A DNA stretch of 64,000 nt from Cellvibrionaceae bacterium (lineage in GTDB: Bacteria; Pseudomonadota; Gammaproteobacteria; Pseudomonadales; Cellvibrionaceae): assembly GCA_025800365.1 (NCBI GenBank), contig JAOXRT010000188.1, positions 1 through 64,000 on the forward strand, written 5' to 3'. Every line of letters begins with the position of its first letter. Within the stretch, counting starts at the first letter, position 1. The notes beneath the pieces were generated by a model. That model saw only the letters and a list, made by a program, of their open reading frames with translations. It did not search any database and had not been told where the DNA came from. Below, one piece after another: positions 18,106-27,713 of the stretch. Position numbers and translations under genes: made by a program.

Positions 18106-18999
18106 GTGTCGTTCAAAGACAGTGTTATGCTGGTTCTGCTGGCCGCCATATGGGGTGGCTCATTCTTGTTTATGCGTTATTCCGTTCCTGAATTTGGCGT
18201 TGCCCCGCTGATCTTTTTACGCGTTGGTTTAGCGGCTTTGTTTTTGCTGCCTTTGCTGCTGTGGCAGGGCAAGTTGGCAGGCTTAAAGAAAGTTTGGCAT
18301 TTGAGCTTTATTAATGGATGGACTAATTCGGCGATTCCTTTTTGCCTTATTGCTTATTCTTTGCTGACCTTGAGCTCTGGTTTCGCCTCTATCTTAAACG
18401 CTGTAACCCCTATTGCTACCGCCATCGTGGGTCTAGTTTGGCTAGGTGAAAGAATGCCGCGGCTTAAGAGTATAGGGATGCTGATCGGGATAGCTGGGGT
18501 AACCTTGCTGGCTTGGAATAAGCTCTATGTTAGCCAAGATGATACCGTGCAAGTGGCCTTGGCGATTGCTGCAGGTGTCGTTGCCACCTTGTTTTATGCC
18601 ATATCGGCCATCTTTACCAAGCGCTACCTAAATGGTGTCGACAGTATGGTTTTATCTACAGGCTCTATGTTGGGGGCAAGCCTGCTATTGCTGCCCTTAG
18701 CGTTAATCTATTGGCCTGATCAATCACCGAGTATGCTCAGTTGGCTGTCGGCCATCGCCTTGGCTATCGTTTGCTCAGCCTTAGCTTATCTGATGTTTTT
18801 CCGCTTGATTCATACGGTTGGGCCAGCGCGGGCGACGACCGTGACCTTTATTGTTCCGGTATTTGGCATGCTATGGGGCGCGACTTTGCTTAACGAAGAA
18901 GTCTCAATGTTTATGCTGCTCGCTTCTGCGGTGACCTTATTGGGTACAGGCTTGGCCACCGGGGTGATCTCGGGGCGGGGTCCCGCTAAAGATAGCTGA
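18106..18999 (+). CDS. EamA/DMT family transporter
   Basis: About 298 residues with ten hydrophobic helices in two EamA repeats (repeat one starts LLAAIWGGSFLFMRY, repeat two near VALAIAAGVVATLFYA). An exporter of amino acids, drugs or other small metabolites is typical; no substrate can be assigned. GTG at 18106 is chosen because AAGGGGA lies five bases upstream. An in-frame ATG at 18061 would add a 15-residue extension without a binding site. Confidence 0.88.
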   Translation: MSFKDSVMLVLLAAIWGGSFLFMRYSVPEFGVAPLIFLRVGLAALFLLPLLLWQGKLAGLKKVWHLSFINGWTNSAIPFCLIAYSLLTLSSGFASILNAVTPIATAIVGLVWLGERMPRLKSIGMLIGIAGVTLLAWNKLYVSQDDTVQVALAIAAGVVATLFYAISAIFTKRYLNGVDSMVLSTGSMLGASLLLLPLALIYWPDQSPSMLSWLSAIALAIVCSALAYLMFFRLIHTVGPARATTVTFIVPVFGMLWGATLLNEEVSMFMLLASAVTLLGTGLATGVISGRGPAKDS

Positions 19000-19066
19000 G
19001 TCTGCGTAGCTTGAAACAGTGGTCAACAGCTAAATAGTGGCTATCAAGGAGATAAGTAGATAAGGA

Positions 19067-19088
19067 GTAAGCCCTAGCAAGGGCTTAC
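19067..19088. terminator. hairpin between convergent genes
   Basis: Perfect 9-bp stem GTAAGCCCT-AGCA-AGGGCTTAC between the transporter stop and the stop of the small DRR protein. No clear T-run follows on either strand; probably a shared 3'-end structure. Confidence 0.5.
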
Positions 19089-19097
19089 CGACGAGAC

Positions 19098-19367
19098 TTA
19101 GTTGATAGAAGGCTTGTCTTCTTGGTCAACTAGATTGCTGATCTTGCTGGTGAAGTCCCCAGTTGCTTGGCAAGGTTCTTCGGGGCTCTGTCCAGCCTCC
19201 ATAAAGGCGAAATAGTCTTCGGTCAGTGTGCGCCCTGAGGCCCTTCTATCAGCCGATTTGCGGCGTTTTCTATGGAAGAGGTCCAGCGGGAGATCTTTAC
19301 AGCGGTCCTGCTCTAGGCGGCGGTCAGCGCCTTTTCGTCTATCGACAAAAATCTTACTCATATGCAT
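19098..19367 (-). CDS. small basic hypothetical protein with DRR motifs
   Basis: About 90 residues. The N-terminal half is rich in Arg/Lys/Asp with repeated VDRRKGADRR, KRRKSADRR motifs; the C-terminal half is acidic and mostly polar. No signal peptide or membrane segment. Similar short proteins beginning with DRR-x-G-x-DRR occur in other gammaproteobacteria, but no function is known to me. The start may be ATG at 19367 (AGG four bases upstream) or 19361. Confidence 0.7.
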   Translation of the reverse strand: MHMSKIFVDRRKGADRRLEQDRCKDLPLDLFHRKRRKSADRRASGRTLTEDYFAFMEAGQSPEEPCQATGDFTSKISNLVDQEDKPSIN

Positions 19368-19510
19368 CAAACCTATTGTTACAGCCAAAGTATAGTAGAA
19401 AATGATTTAGCTGCATTATCCTTATTTTTAGTATGGTCTAATCTGCTGTTGTATATGGCCCGATGTAATCGGCCATCAAATTGAACTGCCTGTCACTTTT
19501 AAAAGTTCGC

Positions 19511-19516
19511 TATAAT
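19511..19516 (+). promoter_or_regulatory. -10 element of bolA-trhO promoter
   Basis: Perfect TATAAT followed by GCGC. The best -35 match is CTGTCA at 19490-19495, with a short 15-base spacer. Transcription would start near 19523, giving a leader of about 150 bases before bolA that begins with a CGAGG/CCTCG hairpin and contains no convincing ORF. Confidence 0.55.
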
Positions 19517-19673
19517 GCGCTTTGTTGTGTTCGAGGTCTAGCCCTCGGCCGGAAATGACCCAGAATTGTGCAGAGCTGCCGAAATCCCTTGTGATCTGTA
19601 TCTCACCGAGCCCCTTAGCTCCCTGTGAAACTGTTCAGTTGCAGCCTGGTATTAGTAATGAATTAGGACAGAT

Positions 19674-20018
19674 ATGTCACAGCAAAGAACAGAAGGCCCA
19701 GTTCAGTCGGCCATTATCGAAAAGCTGCAGGCACTTGCGCCCAGCCATCTAGAAGTCGCCAATGAGAGCCATGGGCATAATGTGCCGGCAGGCTCGGAAT
19801 CGCATTTTAAGGTTGTGCTAGTAAGTGAAGCCTTTAGCGGCTTACGCCAAGTGCCGAGGCACCAAAAAATATACGGCCTTTTAGCCGAAGAGATGGCCGG
19901 CCCGGTGCACGCCTTAGCTTTGCACACATTTAGCCCTGAAGAGTGGTCTGAGCAGGCTGTTCCAGAGTCCCCGAATTGTTTGGGCGGAAGTCTGCATGAT
20001 AAAAAGAGCGAGGGTTAG
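19674..20018 (+). CDS. bolA: BolA family protein
   Basis: 114 residues with the BolA fold: HLEVANESHGH, FKVVLVSEAFSGLRQVPRHQ and an Ala-His-Ala-Leu segment with the conserved HALALHTFSPEEW ending. The loop His residues could ligate a [2Fe-2S] cluster with a monothiol glutaredoxin. In E. coli BolA also acts as a stress-linked regulator. It sits four bases before trhO and is probably co-transcribed. A second BolA-like gene, ibaG, occurs near 53 kb. Confidence 0.93.
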   Translation: MSQQRTEGPVQSAIIEKLQALAPSHLEVANESHGHNVPAGSESHFKVVLVSEAFSGLRQVPRHQKIYGLLAEEMAGPVHALALHTFSPEEWSEQAVPESPNCLGGSLHDKKSEG

Positions 20019-20021
20019 TTG

Positions 20022-21032
20022 ATGAATTTGCAAGAAGAACGCTATGTGGTCATGGCGCTGTATAAATTTACTCCCTTTGCCGATTTTGCCGATTGGCGCG
20101 AAGGCATTCAGGCAGCCATGGCAGATCATCATGTAAAAGGCTCTTTGCTTATTGCCGCAGAAGGCATAAACGGCACCGTGGCCGCAGAGCGCGATGGCAT
20201 TGAGGCCATAAAGAATTATTTAAACAGCATTCCTGCATTGGCTGATTTCAGCTACAAGGAATCTTTCTGTAAAGAGCAGCCCTTTAATCGCAGCAAGGTT
20301 AAACTCAAAAAAGAAATTGTGACCATGGGGGTGCCAGCAATTGATCCTCTGAAGGTTGTCGGAAGTTATGTGAAACCCGAAGACTGGAATGCCTTGATTT
20401 CTGATCCAGAAGTCGTGCTGGTAGATACCCGCAATGATTATGAAGTGGAGCTGGGTACTTTTAAGGGGGCGCTAGACCCTAATACGACCAGCTTTCGTGA
20501 ATTCCCTGACTATGTCGCAAAAACCTTAGATCCTAATAAGCACAAGAAAGTCGCCATGTTCTGCACCGGTGGTATTCGCTGTGAGAAATCTACCGCTTAT
20601 ATGAAAGAGCAGGGTTTTGAAGAGGTTTACCATTTAGAAGGCGGCATCTTAAAGTATCTAGAAGAGGTGGACGAAAAGGACAGTCTTTGGGAAGGTGAGT
20701 GTTTTGTATTCGATGGTCGAGTGACTGTTGATCATCAATTGCAGCCTGGCCACTATGAGCTTTGCCATGGCTGCCGACACCCGATAGATGAGGATGCTCG
20801 TAACTCAGAAAAATTTGAAGAGGGCGTTAGCTGTCCGAAATGTTCTGATAGCTTGAGCGAAGAACAGCGCCAACGCTTTCGAATGCGCCAACAGCAAATC
20901 CAACGTGCAAAAGCACAGGGACAGGATCATATTGGTGGTGATGTGCATAGCTTGCAAGAGCAAAACCGTGCGCGTAAGCAAGCCTTAAAGGCTGCCCAGC
21001 GTGAAGCCAGTTTAGCGGCGCAGCGCAAATAG
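20022..21032 (+). CDS. trhO: tRNA uridine(34) hydroxylase TrhO (rhodanese family)
   Basis: O2-dependent enzyme that forms 5-hydroxyuridine at tRNA position 34 (formerly YceA). The N-terminal ~110-residue acylphosphatase-like domain carries EGINGTVA. A rhodanese domain follows with catalytic Cys in [11 protein letters not shown] near residue 186. After it come CHGCR and CPKC pairs, possible zinc ligands, then a basic Gln-rich tail. ATG at 20022 has GAGGG seven bases upstream; the TTG directly before it is not used. Confidence 0.94.
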   Translation: MNLQEERYVVMALYKFTPFADFADWREGIQAAMADHHVKGSLLIAAEGINGTVAAERDGIEAIKNYLNSIPALADFSYKESFCKEQPFNRSKVKLKKEIVTMGVPAIDPLKVVGSYVKPEDWNALISDPEVVLVDTRNDYEVELGTFKGALDPNTTSFREFPDYVAKTLDPNKHKKVAMFCTGGIRCEKSTAYMKEQGFEEVYHLEGGILKYLEEVDEKDSLWEGECFVFDGRVTVDHQLQPGHYELCHGCRHPIDEDARNSEKFEEGVSCPKCSDSLSEEQRQRFRMRQQQIQRAKAQGQDHIGGDVHSLQEQNRARKQALKAAQREASLAAQRK

Positions 21033-21050
21033 TTAAGGCTTATAAAGCCA

Positions 21051-22430
21051 ATGAAAAAGAGTAGCAGCATTGTTTTTCAATATCTAAAAACTTTGCTGTT
21101 GCCTTCCTTGTTCTTACTGGCATCCTGTTCCCAGCTGCCTTTAAATAATCCGTCATCTGCCAAACTTAAGTCTTTATTAGTTGCTTGTGAGGGAGATGAT
21201 GTCACGACTTCCCCGCAGCTTATTCATCATCCTCGTTGGCCAGTATTGGCGGCTAACCGCTTTTTATTAAGCTATCAAAAACAGCCGCTTAGTTTTACAC
21301 AGTGGCAAGCATGGCTTGATGAGCTTTCTGCTCTGCAACAGCAAAATAGCAAACCCGCACTGCCATCAAAGTCATGCATGAAAGCACTGCGCAGTGATGC
21401 GGTTTACCAATTACGCGAAGAACTTTCCAGTGAGTGGAATTCAAACCTCTATGCATCTTGGCCTGTGATCGCCGATATTATGAAGCCTTTTGTCAATCGT
21501 GCCGTTGAACAAGAGATTAATCACAATAAAGGCATTGAAAAGAAATTTCGCGCGGTAGCACATCCATTAGATATGGGAATGCTAAAGAATTATCAGTGGT
21601 ATGGTCGAAGTGTTAATCCAAGCCTCAGTTTTCAATTGTCCAAGGTACCGCTTAGCCCATTGGGATTGCCTGTGTTAAGTGCGCTGCAAAGAGAAGCATT
21701 GCTTGATAAATGGCAGCCGCTTTGGGCAATAGATAGCATGGCTGAAAATGATCGACCGCTAAGCTTAGCTAGAGTATCGGGTGAATTGCAGATCGATAGA
21801 TCGCCAAGTATTTATCGATATATCAGTTATGGCCGCTTGCAGGGCGAGATTATTTTGCAGCTTAATTATGTGATTTGGCTTACTGAGCGAAAGCCAGAAA
21901 GCTGGATCGACCTTTTAGCTGGGCAGTTCGATGGGATCCAGCTTCGCAGTCATTTGGATTTACAAGGCAATGTCTTAGCCTATGACGCGATGCATAGCTG
22001 TGGTTGTTGGTATCAGTTGTTTAGCTCGCCTAAATTGCGTCAGGCTAAAAAGGCAGAAGGCGAGCCTGTGTACCTATCGCCCTTTTGGCCGGGTAACAAG
22101 GCCCCCATAGTTGTCCTTTCGGCCAACCAGCATCAATTGCAGGCATTGCTGCCATGGCGAGATCGAGCTTGGGAGGTAGCCGGCAAAGAGATCATCCCGC
22201 TTAATGCCAAGCCTTATAGTGAGTTGAATAGCTTGTTTGATAAACAGGGCTTGTTAGCTGAGTCCGCTCGCTTGGAGCGGTTTTTGTTTGCGCCTTTGGG
22301 AGTAAGGGCTGCGGGCAGTATGCGCAGCCGTGGGCGCCACCAAATTGCTTTTACCAGTGAGCGCTATTTTGATCAGCCTGATTTGCTTGAAAGTCTAGGT
22401 TTTGAACGGGCTGAGCCAAGATCCGACTAA
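21051..22430 (+). CDS. putative lipoprotein of unknown function
   Basis: 459 residues with a lipoprotein signal (LLASCSQ lipobox at about residue 27). No domain was recognised. Visible features are a possible alpha-helical N-terminal half, a central segment IYRYISYGRLQGEIILQL, a small Cys pair in DAMHSCGCWYQLF, and an RGRHQIAFTSERYFDQ C-terminus. It begins 18 bases after trhO and probably shares its transcript. Envelope-located protein; no function assigned. Confidence 0.8.
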   Translation: MKKSSSIVFQYLKTLLLPSLFLLASCSQLPLNNPSSAKLKSLLVACEGDDVTTSPQLIHHPRWPVLAANRFLLSYQKQPLSFTQWQAWLDELSALQQQNSKPALPSKSCMKALRSDAVYQLREELSSEWNSNLYASWPVIADIMKPFVNRAVEQEINHNKGIEKKFRAVAHPLDMGMLKNYQWYGRSVNPSLSFQLSKVPLSPLGLPVLSALQREALLDKWQPLWAIDSMAENDRPLSLARVSGELQIDRSPSIYRYISYGRLQGEIILQLNYVIWLTERKPESWIDLLAGQFDGIQLRSHLDLQGNVLAYDAMHSCGCWYQLFSSPKLRQAKKAEGEPVYLSPFWPGNKAPIVVLSANQHQLQALLPWRDRAWEVAGKEIIPLNAKPYSELNSLFDKQGLLAESARLERFLFAPLGVRAAGSMRSRGRHQIAFTSERYFDQPDLLESLGFERAEPRSD

Positions 22431-22494
22431 GGTCTTAGGGGCAAGCCCGCAAGGCCTTGCTACAGTAGCGCCTCAATGAATAGATGAGGTTAAT

Positions 22495-23295
22495 ATGAGT
22501 ACAGCAGCTTCCGCCAAATTGAATAAAGTCGCCCTAGTAACCGGCAGTAGCAGTGGCATCGGTCTCGGTATTGCCCGTCAGTTGGCCGCAGCGGGCTATG
22601 ATCTAATGTTGCATGGTTTAATGGATGTAACCGAAGGGCAGGCAATGGCCGCAAGCTTTGCCGAGCAGCATCAAGTTCGCAGTAGTTTCAGCGATGCCGA
22701 TTTAAGGGATCCGGCTGCGGTGAAGGCCTTAGTGGAACAGTGTATCGAAGAGCTTGGCAGTGTTGATATCTTGGTCAACAATGCGGGGATTCAGTACACC
22801 GAGCGCCTTGAAGACTTCCCCGAACAAAAATGGCACGACATTATCGCCATTAATCTCAGCAGTGCATTTTTTGCAATGCAAGCAGCGATTCCTGCAATGC
22901 GCGAGCGTGGTTGGGGGCGAATCATTAATATTGCCTCGGTTCACGGCTTGGTCGCCTCTGCTCAGAAATCGGCTTACTGTGCAGCCAAGCATGGGGTGGT
23001 AGGGCTTACAAAAGTTGCTGCCTTAGAAAACGCTGATGCAGGGATTACCGTCAATGCCATCTGCCCGGGTTGGGTTGAGACCGATCTAGTAAAACCACAA
23101 ATTCAAGCCATAGCTGATCAGCAATCGGTTTCCTATGAACAGGCGCGTGCTGAGTTGGTTGGACAAAAGCAAGCCATGACCAGTATGACTCAGCCTGCTA
23201 TGCTTGGAGCCTTAGCGGTCTTTTTGTGTTCTGACGATGCCGCTACAATGACCGGCACCGCCTTACCCGTTGATGGCGCTTGGACATCTCAGTAA
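22495..23295 (+). CDS. bdhA: 3-hydroxybutyrate dehydrogenase (SDR family)
   Basis: NAD-dependent oxidation of (R)-3-hydroxybutyrate to acetoacetate. Classical SDR of 266 residues: TGSSSGIGLGIA binds NAD, NNAGIQ is the second motif, and Ser with YCAAKHG form the catalytic set. The stretch INIASVHGLVAS and the C-terminal PVDGAWTSQ match the PHB-type 3-hydroxybutyrate dehydrogenase group. GAGG lies upstream of ATG. It is close to a 3HB-oligomer hydrolase and permease, which supports this substrate. Confidence 0.9.
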   Translation: MSTAASAKLNKVALVTGSSSGIGLGIARQLAAAGYDLMLHGLMDVTEGQAMAASFAEQHQVRSSFSDADLRDPAAVKALVEQCIEELGSVDILVNNAGIQYTERLEDFPEQKWHDIIAINLSSAFFAMQAAIPAMRERGWGRIINIASVHGLVASAQKSAYCAAKHGVVGLTKVAALENADAGITVNAICPGWVETDLVKPQIQAIADQQSVSYEQARAELVGQKQAMTSMTQPAMLGALAVFLCSDDAATMTGTALPVDGAWTSQ

Positions 23296-23375
23296 TAGCG
23301 AAACTGTTAATTGCGCGAAGTTAGCTTGTCCACTTTTTCTATTTTGAGTCTGCCTAACTAGAGTTAAAGAAAACC

Positions 23376-24041
23376 ATGATTAAATTGATAGTCGCCGATG
23401 ACCATCCTTTATACCGTGCGGCATTAAGTCAAACCTTGGCGCAGGCCTTTGATGGCCAAGAAACTTTGTTGTTCGAGGCGCAATCGGTAGCTGAGGTGCA
23501 TCATCTTCTGGAATCAGAGGAGGATATCGATTTAATCATTCTTGATTTGCATATGCCGGGCGCCCAGGGCTTTTCGGGCTTGATTAACCTGCGTGGCTGT
23601 TATCCCGAAATTCCGGTGGTTATGGTTTCCGGTAATGACAGTGTTGATGTGCAAAGTAAGGCGGCCAGTTTCGGTGCGGCGGGGTTTATTTCAAAGTCTT
23701 GCGAAACGCCCCAGTTGCTCGAAGCCATGCAGGCCTTATTGGCAGGTGAGCACTGGTTTGGTGAATTACCTGAAGATAGGGAGAGTGATGAAAAAGATGA
23801 GTTGGCTCAGAAAGTGGCTAGCTTAACTCCGCATCAGTTTCGTGTCTTCGTTATGATTGCCCAGGGCTTGCTGAATAAGCAAATCGCTTATCATCTTGGA
23901 ATATCTGAGCCGACAGTTAAATCCCATGTGACGGCTATTTTCAAGAAGTTGGGGGTGCGCAAACGTACTGAGGTTATTATTGTTGCCAATAGCTTGAGTG
24001 AATCCGTAGAGGATTTAAATCAGCAGATTTTAGAAAGCTAA
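23376..24041 (+). CDS. NarL/LuxR-type response regulator (CrbR/ErdR-like)
   Basis: 221 residues: a receiver domain starting IKLIVADDHPLYRAAL with the phospho-acceptor Asp in IILDLHMPG (~57), then a LuxR helix-turn-helix (LTPHQFRVFVMIAQGLLNKQIAYHL). Domain order and neighbourhood match the CrbR/ErdR group, which activates acetyl-CoA synthetase and acetate or 3-hydroxybutyrate use in Vibrio and Pseudomonas. The histidine kinase downstream, encoded convergently, is the expected partner. A stem-loop terminator covers its stop codon. Confidence 0.88.
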   Translation: MIKLIVADDHPLYRAALSQTLAQAFDGQETLLFEAQSVAEVHHLLESEEDIDLIILDLHMPGAQGFSGLINLRGCYPEIPVVMVSGNDSVDVQSKAASFGAAGFISKSCETPQLLEAMQALLAGEHWFGELPEDRESDEKDELAQKVASLTPHQFRVFVMIAQGLLNKQIAYHLGISEPTVKSHVTAIFKKLGVRKRTEVIIVANSLSESVEDLNQQILES

Positions 24042-24057
24042 AATCTGCACAGCTTTT
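24024..24057 (+). terminator. intrinsic terminator of the response regulator
   Basis: Perfect 10-bp stem CAGATTTTAG-AAAG-CTAAAATCTG spanning the stop codon, followed a few bases later by a CTTTTT run. It lies before the convergent kinase gene. Confidence 0.65.
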
Positions 24058-24116
24058 TGTATTTGCTTCCGACTTCTACTTGCTTTCGACTTCTACGTGC
24101 CTTGGACCTGTTAACC

Positions 24117-27100
24117 CTATTTACTGATTTTATCGAGCAAAGCTCTAAGCGCTGCTGGCTTTACCGGTTTCTTTAAAAAGTAATGCCCTGCGGCGGTGGC
24201 CTGTTGCTTGGCAGTTCCGGTTCTGTCCGCCGAAATAATAATCGCCTTTAAGTCTTTCTGTTGTTGCCTTTGAATTTGGGCTATCCAGTCTAAACCGGTT
24301 TCCCCTTTGTCAAGGTGATAATCAGCAATCAGCAGCTCTATACTTGCTTCGCTCTTTACTTGCTCGATAGAGCTTAGGTGATTTACCCCAAAGCCCCATT
24401 GCTCCAATAAAAGGCGCATTGCATCTACGGTCTCGTTTTCGTTTTCGATAAGGTAGATGTCGCGCTGCGATCTGTTGTGTTGGCTGGGAGGCTTTTCTTG
24501 TGGAGCAGGTTCAATGCTTGCATTGCAGTGCTTGCTAGCTTTTGCCAGTGGTACGGCAACACGGAAAATACTCCCTTGCCCTACGCTAGATTGAAAGCTC
24601 AGAGGAAGTTTGAGTAAATTGCAGAGCCTTTGCACAGTCGCCAAGCCCAAACCTGAGCCTTCCTCGTTGACCGCATTAAGGCGGGTAAACTCTTGGAATA
24701 TGCTCTCATGGCTTTCTAGGGGGATGCCAATGCCAGTGTCCCAAACTTCAAAAAGTAGTTGTTCGCCTTTTCTTCTTGCACCCAGTAACACTTTGCCTGC
24801 AGCCGTGTATCGAACCCCATTGCAAACCAGATTTTGAATAATACGTAACAGTAGTTTAGGGTCACTCTCAATGTGCGCAGAGCTTTGCTGGCAGCGTAGC
24901 TGAATACCTTTGCGTTCTGCGCTGAGCTGAAAGCTATCGCAGGCTGCTCGCATAATTTCGCTCGCGGGAAAAACGCTATGCTGGGCCTGAATTGCACCAC
25001 TATCAAGTTTGGCGATATTGAGCAGCTGCGAAATGAGATATTCGCTAGATTGAATTGCTGAGCCAATGCGATCCAATATGGGCTCTTGATTCCCCAGTTT
25101 TTGTTGCAAAGCTTCAGTAAATAAACGGGCGGCGTTTAAGGGCTGCGCTAGATCGTGGCCTGCTTCGGCTAAAAAGCGGGTTTTGTTTTGATCTGCTTCG
25201 GCGAGCAGTGAGTTCATACGCTGCAATTCAGCGGTACGCTCGGCAACTTTTTGTTCAAGAAGATTTTTGTGCTCGGTTAGTTCGGTTAAGGCTCCACGAT
25301 AATCAGTTATATCCGTATATGTCGTTACATAGCCACCATCCGGTAAAGGGTTACCGCGAATTTCTAGAACGGTATTATCGGCCCTTTGCCTTTCAAAAAC
25401 ATAGGGCTGCCGAGCAGCCAGATAGTCCATTCGTTTTTGAATATGCTCTTCTACATCTCCAGGGCCACACTGTCCGCGCTCCGCATTAAAGCGAACCAGA
25501 TCGGCAACCGGACGGCCGACATGAATTAATTTGTCTGGGTAATCGAACAATTCCAAATAACGCTGATTCCAAGCTACTAGCTGCTGGTTGCTGTCTACTA
25601 CACTAATGCCTTGGCTGATGCTATCGATACTAGATTGCAAGGTACTGCGGCTGAACTGGAATATTTGCGAAGTTTCCTGCAGCAGTTCCAAGTCGGAATG
25701 CAGCTTAGGGCGATTTAATTGTCCCGCGTAGCGGATAATATGATTGGCGCTAACACTGCCAATAACACCAGAGAGCAAGTTTTCAACAAAGTCGATTGCT
25801 TGATCGTCTGCCCATTGCTGCTGACTTTCGCTTTCGGGGTGTTGGCTGTAAAACTGATCCATAGCTAACTTAGCTTGTTCTGCACCTAAAAAGCTGCTGG
25901 CTAGTCGTTGTAACTGCTGCGGATGAATTAAGCGTTGAGGCAAGTTAGTTTCTTTACGGCGATCCCAAAGGCTAAGGCCAATAAAAGCCAGGCAATTGAA
26001 AAACAAACTCCACAACACACCATTACTGATTGGCGATAAGCCATCGATAGCGAATAGCTGTTGCGGTCTCAGTACATCGATACCAAATGGGCCGTATTCA
26101 ATAAAGTTTGAGTCAATCCATCCGGCTAAGGCCAGGGCCGGAGCCAGTAAGGTATAGGCCCATATAATAAAGCCCAGTAGCAATCCACCCAGAGCACCTC
26201 GGGCGCTACGGGCTTTCCAAAACAAGGCAGCAAGCAATGCTGGGGCGAATTGAGCAACTAGTGCCATTGATAGCAGGCCAATTGAGCCCAAGGCTTCACT
26301 GGAGCCTAACCAGCGATAATAAATATAAGACAGCGCCAACAAGCAGATGATTGCTAGACGTCTAAACAGGCGCAATGCTTTACTTAAATCGGGCTGCTCG
26401 GCTAACCAGCGACTACGATATAGTGCGGGCATGATCAGTTCATTACTGATCATGGTTGATACGGCCACGCAAGCCACGATAACCATGGAGCTGCCCGCTG
26501 ATAGACCGCCGAGATAAACTAAAGTGGCCAGTACGCTATCACCGTTTTGCAGAGGCAAGAGAAGGGCAAATTTTTCTGGGCTTAAGCCTTGCCCTTGCAG
26601 CAACAGCAAACCGCCATAGGCAATCGGCAAAATAGCGATGCCAAAAATCAATAGGTAGACAAATAAAATACGGCCGGCAGGTTTTAAATCTTCTTCACTG
26701 CGGCTTTCTACAACGAGGGCGTGGAATTGTCTCGGGAGACATAAAATTGCAGCGGCACCTAGCACCAATGCAGCGATAAAGCCTTGGTCTTGTTCGCGAC
26801 TATTGACGATTTGTTGAACATAACCATCACTGTTTATTTCTTGCCACAATTGCCAAGGGCTGTCGAAATAGTTAAAGCAGATGACAAGCGCCAGTAATAA
26901 GAAAACCAGAAGCTTCAGCACGGATTCAAAGGCGATAGCCAGCATTAAGCCGTCATGATGCTCATTGCGATCAATCCGGCGAGTACCAAAAAGAATGGTA
27001 AACAGTGCCAACGCAATCGCGGTATAAAGCGCGGTATCTTGCAGTAAAGAGGGCTGCGTGGGTAATTGTGCGCCGCTTACAGAATGACTAAGGGTATGAA

Positions 27101-27524
27101 AGCTCCCTGCGATGGCTTTTAATTGCAGGGAGATATAAGGCAGCAGAGCAATGACAGAGATGATGGTAATGCTAACCGAAAGGGCTTGGCTGCGCCCATA
27201 ACGGCTACCTAAAAAGTCGGCAATTGAAGTGCTGTTTTCCTGTTTGCTGATTCGAATGACTTTCCGCACCAGAGGTGCTGCGAGAACCAAGGTTAGCACT
27301 GCACCAATAAAGGTTGGAGGGAACCACCAGCCGTTATACACCGCCTGGCTGGTGGTGCCATAGAAGCTCCAAGCCGTGCAGTAAATAGTGAGGGATAATC
27401 CGATCACCCAGGGTTTTACTTTTTCTAGCCATGCTTTTGAGGCGCGATCGCCAATATAGGCCACTGCAAATAAGCAGAGCAAATAGGCTATGGAAAGTAT
27501 GGAGATATCAACTGGGTTGAGCAT
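24117..27524 (-). CDS. hybrid sensor histidine kinase with SLC5 transporter domain (CrbS/MxtR-like)
   Basis: 1135 residues. The first ~510 form a sodium/solute symporter (SLC5-like) module with about 13 helices. A cytoplasmic PAS7-type domain follows (~625-745), then coiled coil, HisKA with phospho-His in AEAGHDLAQPLNAARLF (~788), HATPase (DTGIGIP, GSGLGLATV) and a C-terminal receiver with phospho-Asp in LLIADYHLDKG (~1068). This architecture is that of CrbS/MxtR, which senses acetate-type carbon sources. The receiver start IENENE lacks the usual paired Asp. The partner is the adjacent LuxR-type regulator. Confidence 0.92.
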   Translation of the reverse strand: MLNPVDISILSIAYLLCLFAVAYIGDRASKAWLEKVKPWVIGLSLTIYCTAWSFYGTTSQAVYNGWWFPPTFIGAVLTLVLAAPLVRKVIRISKQENSTSIADFLGSRYGRSQALSVSITIISVIALLPYISLQLKAIAGSFHTLSHSVSGAQLPTQPSLLQDTALYTAIALALFTILFGTRRIDRNEHHDGLMLAIAFESVLKLLVFLLLALVICFNYFDSPWQLWQEINSDGYVQQIVNSREQDQGFIAALVLGAAAILCLPRQFHALVVESRSEEDLKPAGRILFVYLLIFGIAILPIAYGGLLLLQGQGLSPEKFALLLPLQNGDSVLATLVYLGGLSAGSSMVIVACVAVSTMISNELIMPALYRSRWLAEQPDLSKALRLFRRLAIICLLALSYIYYRWLGSSEALGSIGLLSMALVAQFAPALLAALFWKARSARGALGGLLLGFIIWAYTLLAPALALAGWIDSNFIEYGPFGIDVLRPQQLFAIDGLSPISNGVLWSLFFNCLAFIGLSLWDRRKETNLPQRLIHPQQLQRLASSFLGAEQAKLAMDQFYSQHPESESQQQWADDQAIDFVENLLSGVIGSVSANHIIRYAGQLNRPKLHSDLELLQETSQIFQFSRSTLQSSIDSISQGISVVDSNQQLVAWNQRYLELFDYPDKLIHVGRPVADLVRFNAERGQCGPGDVEEHIQKRMDYLAARQPYVFERQRADNTVLEIRGNPLPDGGYVTTYTDITDYRGALTELTEHKNLLEQKVAERTAELQRMNSLLAEADQNKTRFLAEAGHDLAQPLNAARLFTEALQQKLGNQEPILDRIGSAIQSSEYLISQLLNIAKLDSGAIQAQHSVFPASEIMRAACDSFQLSAERKGIQLRCQQSSAHIESDPKLLLRIIQNLVCNGVRYTAAGKVLLGARRKGEQLLFEVWDTGIGIPLESHESIFQEFTRLNAVNEEGSGLGLATVQRLCNLLKLPLSFQSSVGQGSIFRVAVPLAKASKHCNASIEPAPQEKPPSQHNRSQRDIYLIENENETVDAMRLLLEQWGFGVNHLSSIEQVKSEASIELLIADYHLDKGETGLDWIAQIQRQQQKDLKAIIISADRTGTAKQQATAAGHYFLKKPVKPAALRALLDKISK

Positions 27525-27614
27525 GCTGTTATTAGGTTGTTAAAAAGCTAACACTAACAGGCAAACTAAAAGGGGCCAAGCTTGAAGCTTCAGAAACTCT
27601 AAAAAAGTAACCTC

Positions 27615-27656
27615 AATAAAGCTGCCCCAATAAAGTGGCCCTAATAAAGTTGCCTG
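27615..27656. repeat. three tandem 14-bp repeats
   Basis: AATAAAGCTGCCCC, AATAAAGTGGCCCT and AATAAAGTTGCCTG run head to tail with period 14 from 27615. The block is framed by inverted CTTCAG / CTGAAG copies (about 27588 and 27654). It lies between the end of the oligomer-hydrolase gene and the start of the kinase gene and could be an operator array or a terminator remnant. Confidence 0.6.
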
Positions 27657-27713
27657 AAGCTATTTTTGCTTTGGCTGCTTGCCCCCTTGGGTTTATGACG
27701 CGATAAAGTCTAT

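Noticed and set aside
19522-19752. 76-codon frame upstream of and overlapping bolA
   Set aside because: Out of frame with bolA, starts right at the predicted transcription start and has no ribosome binding site; the bolA frame is a clear family member.
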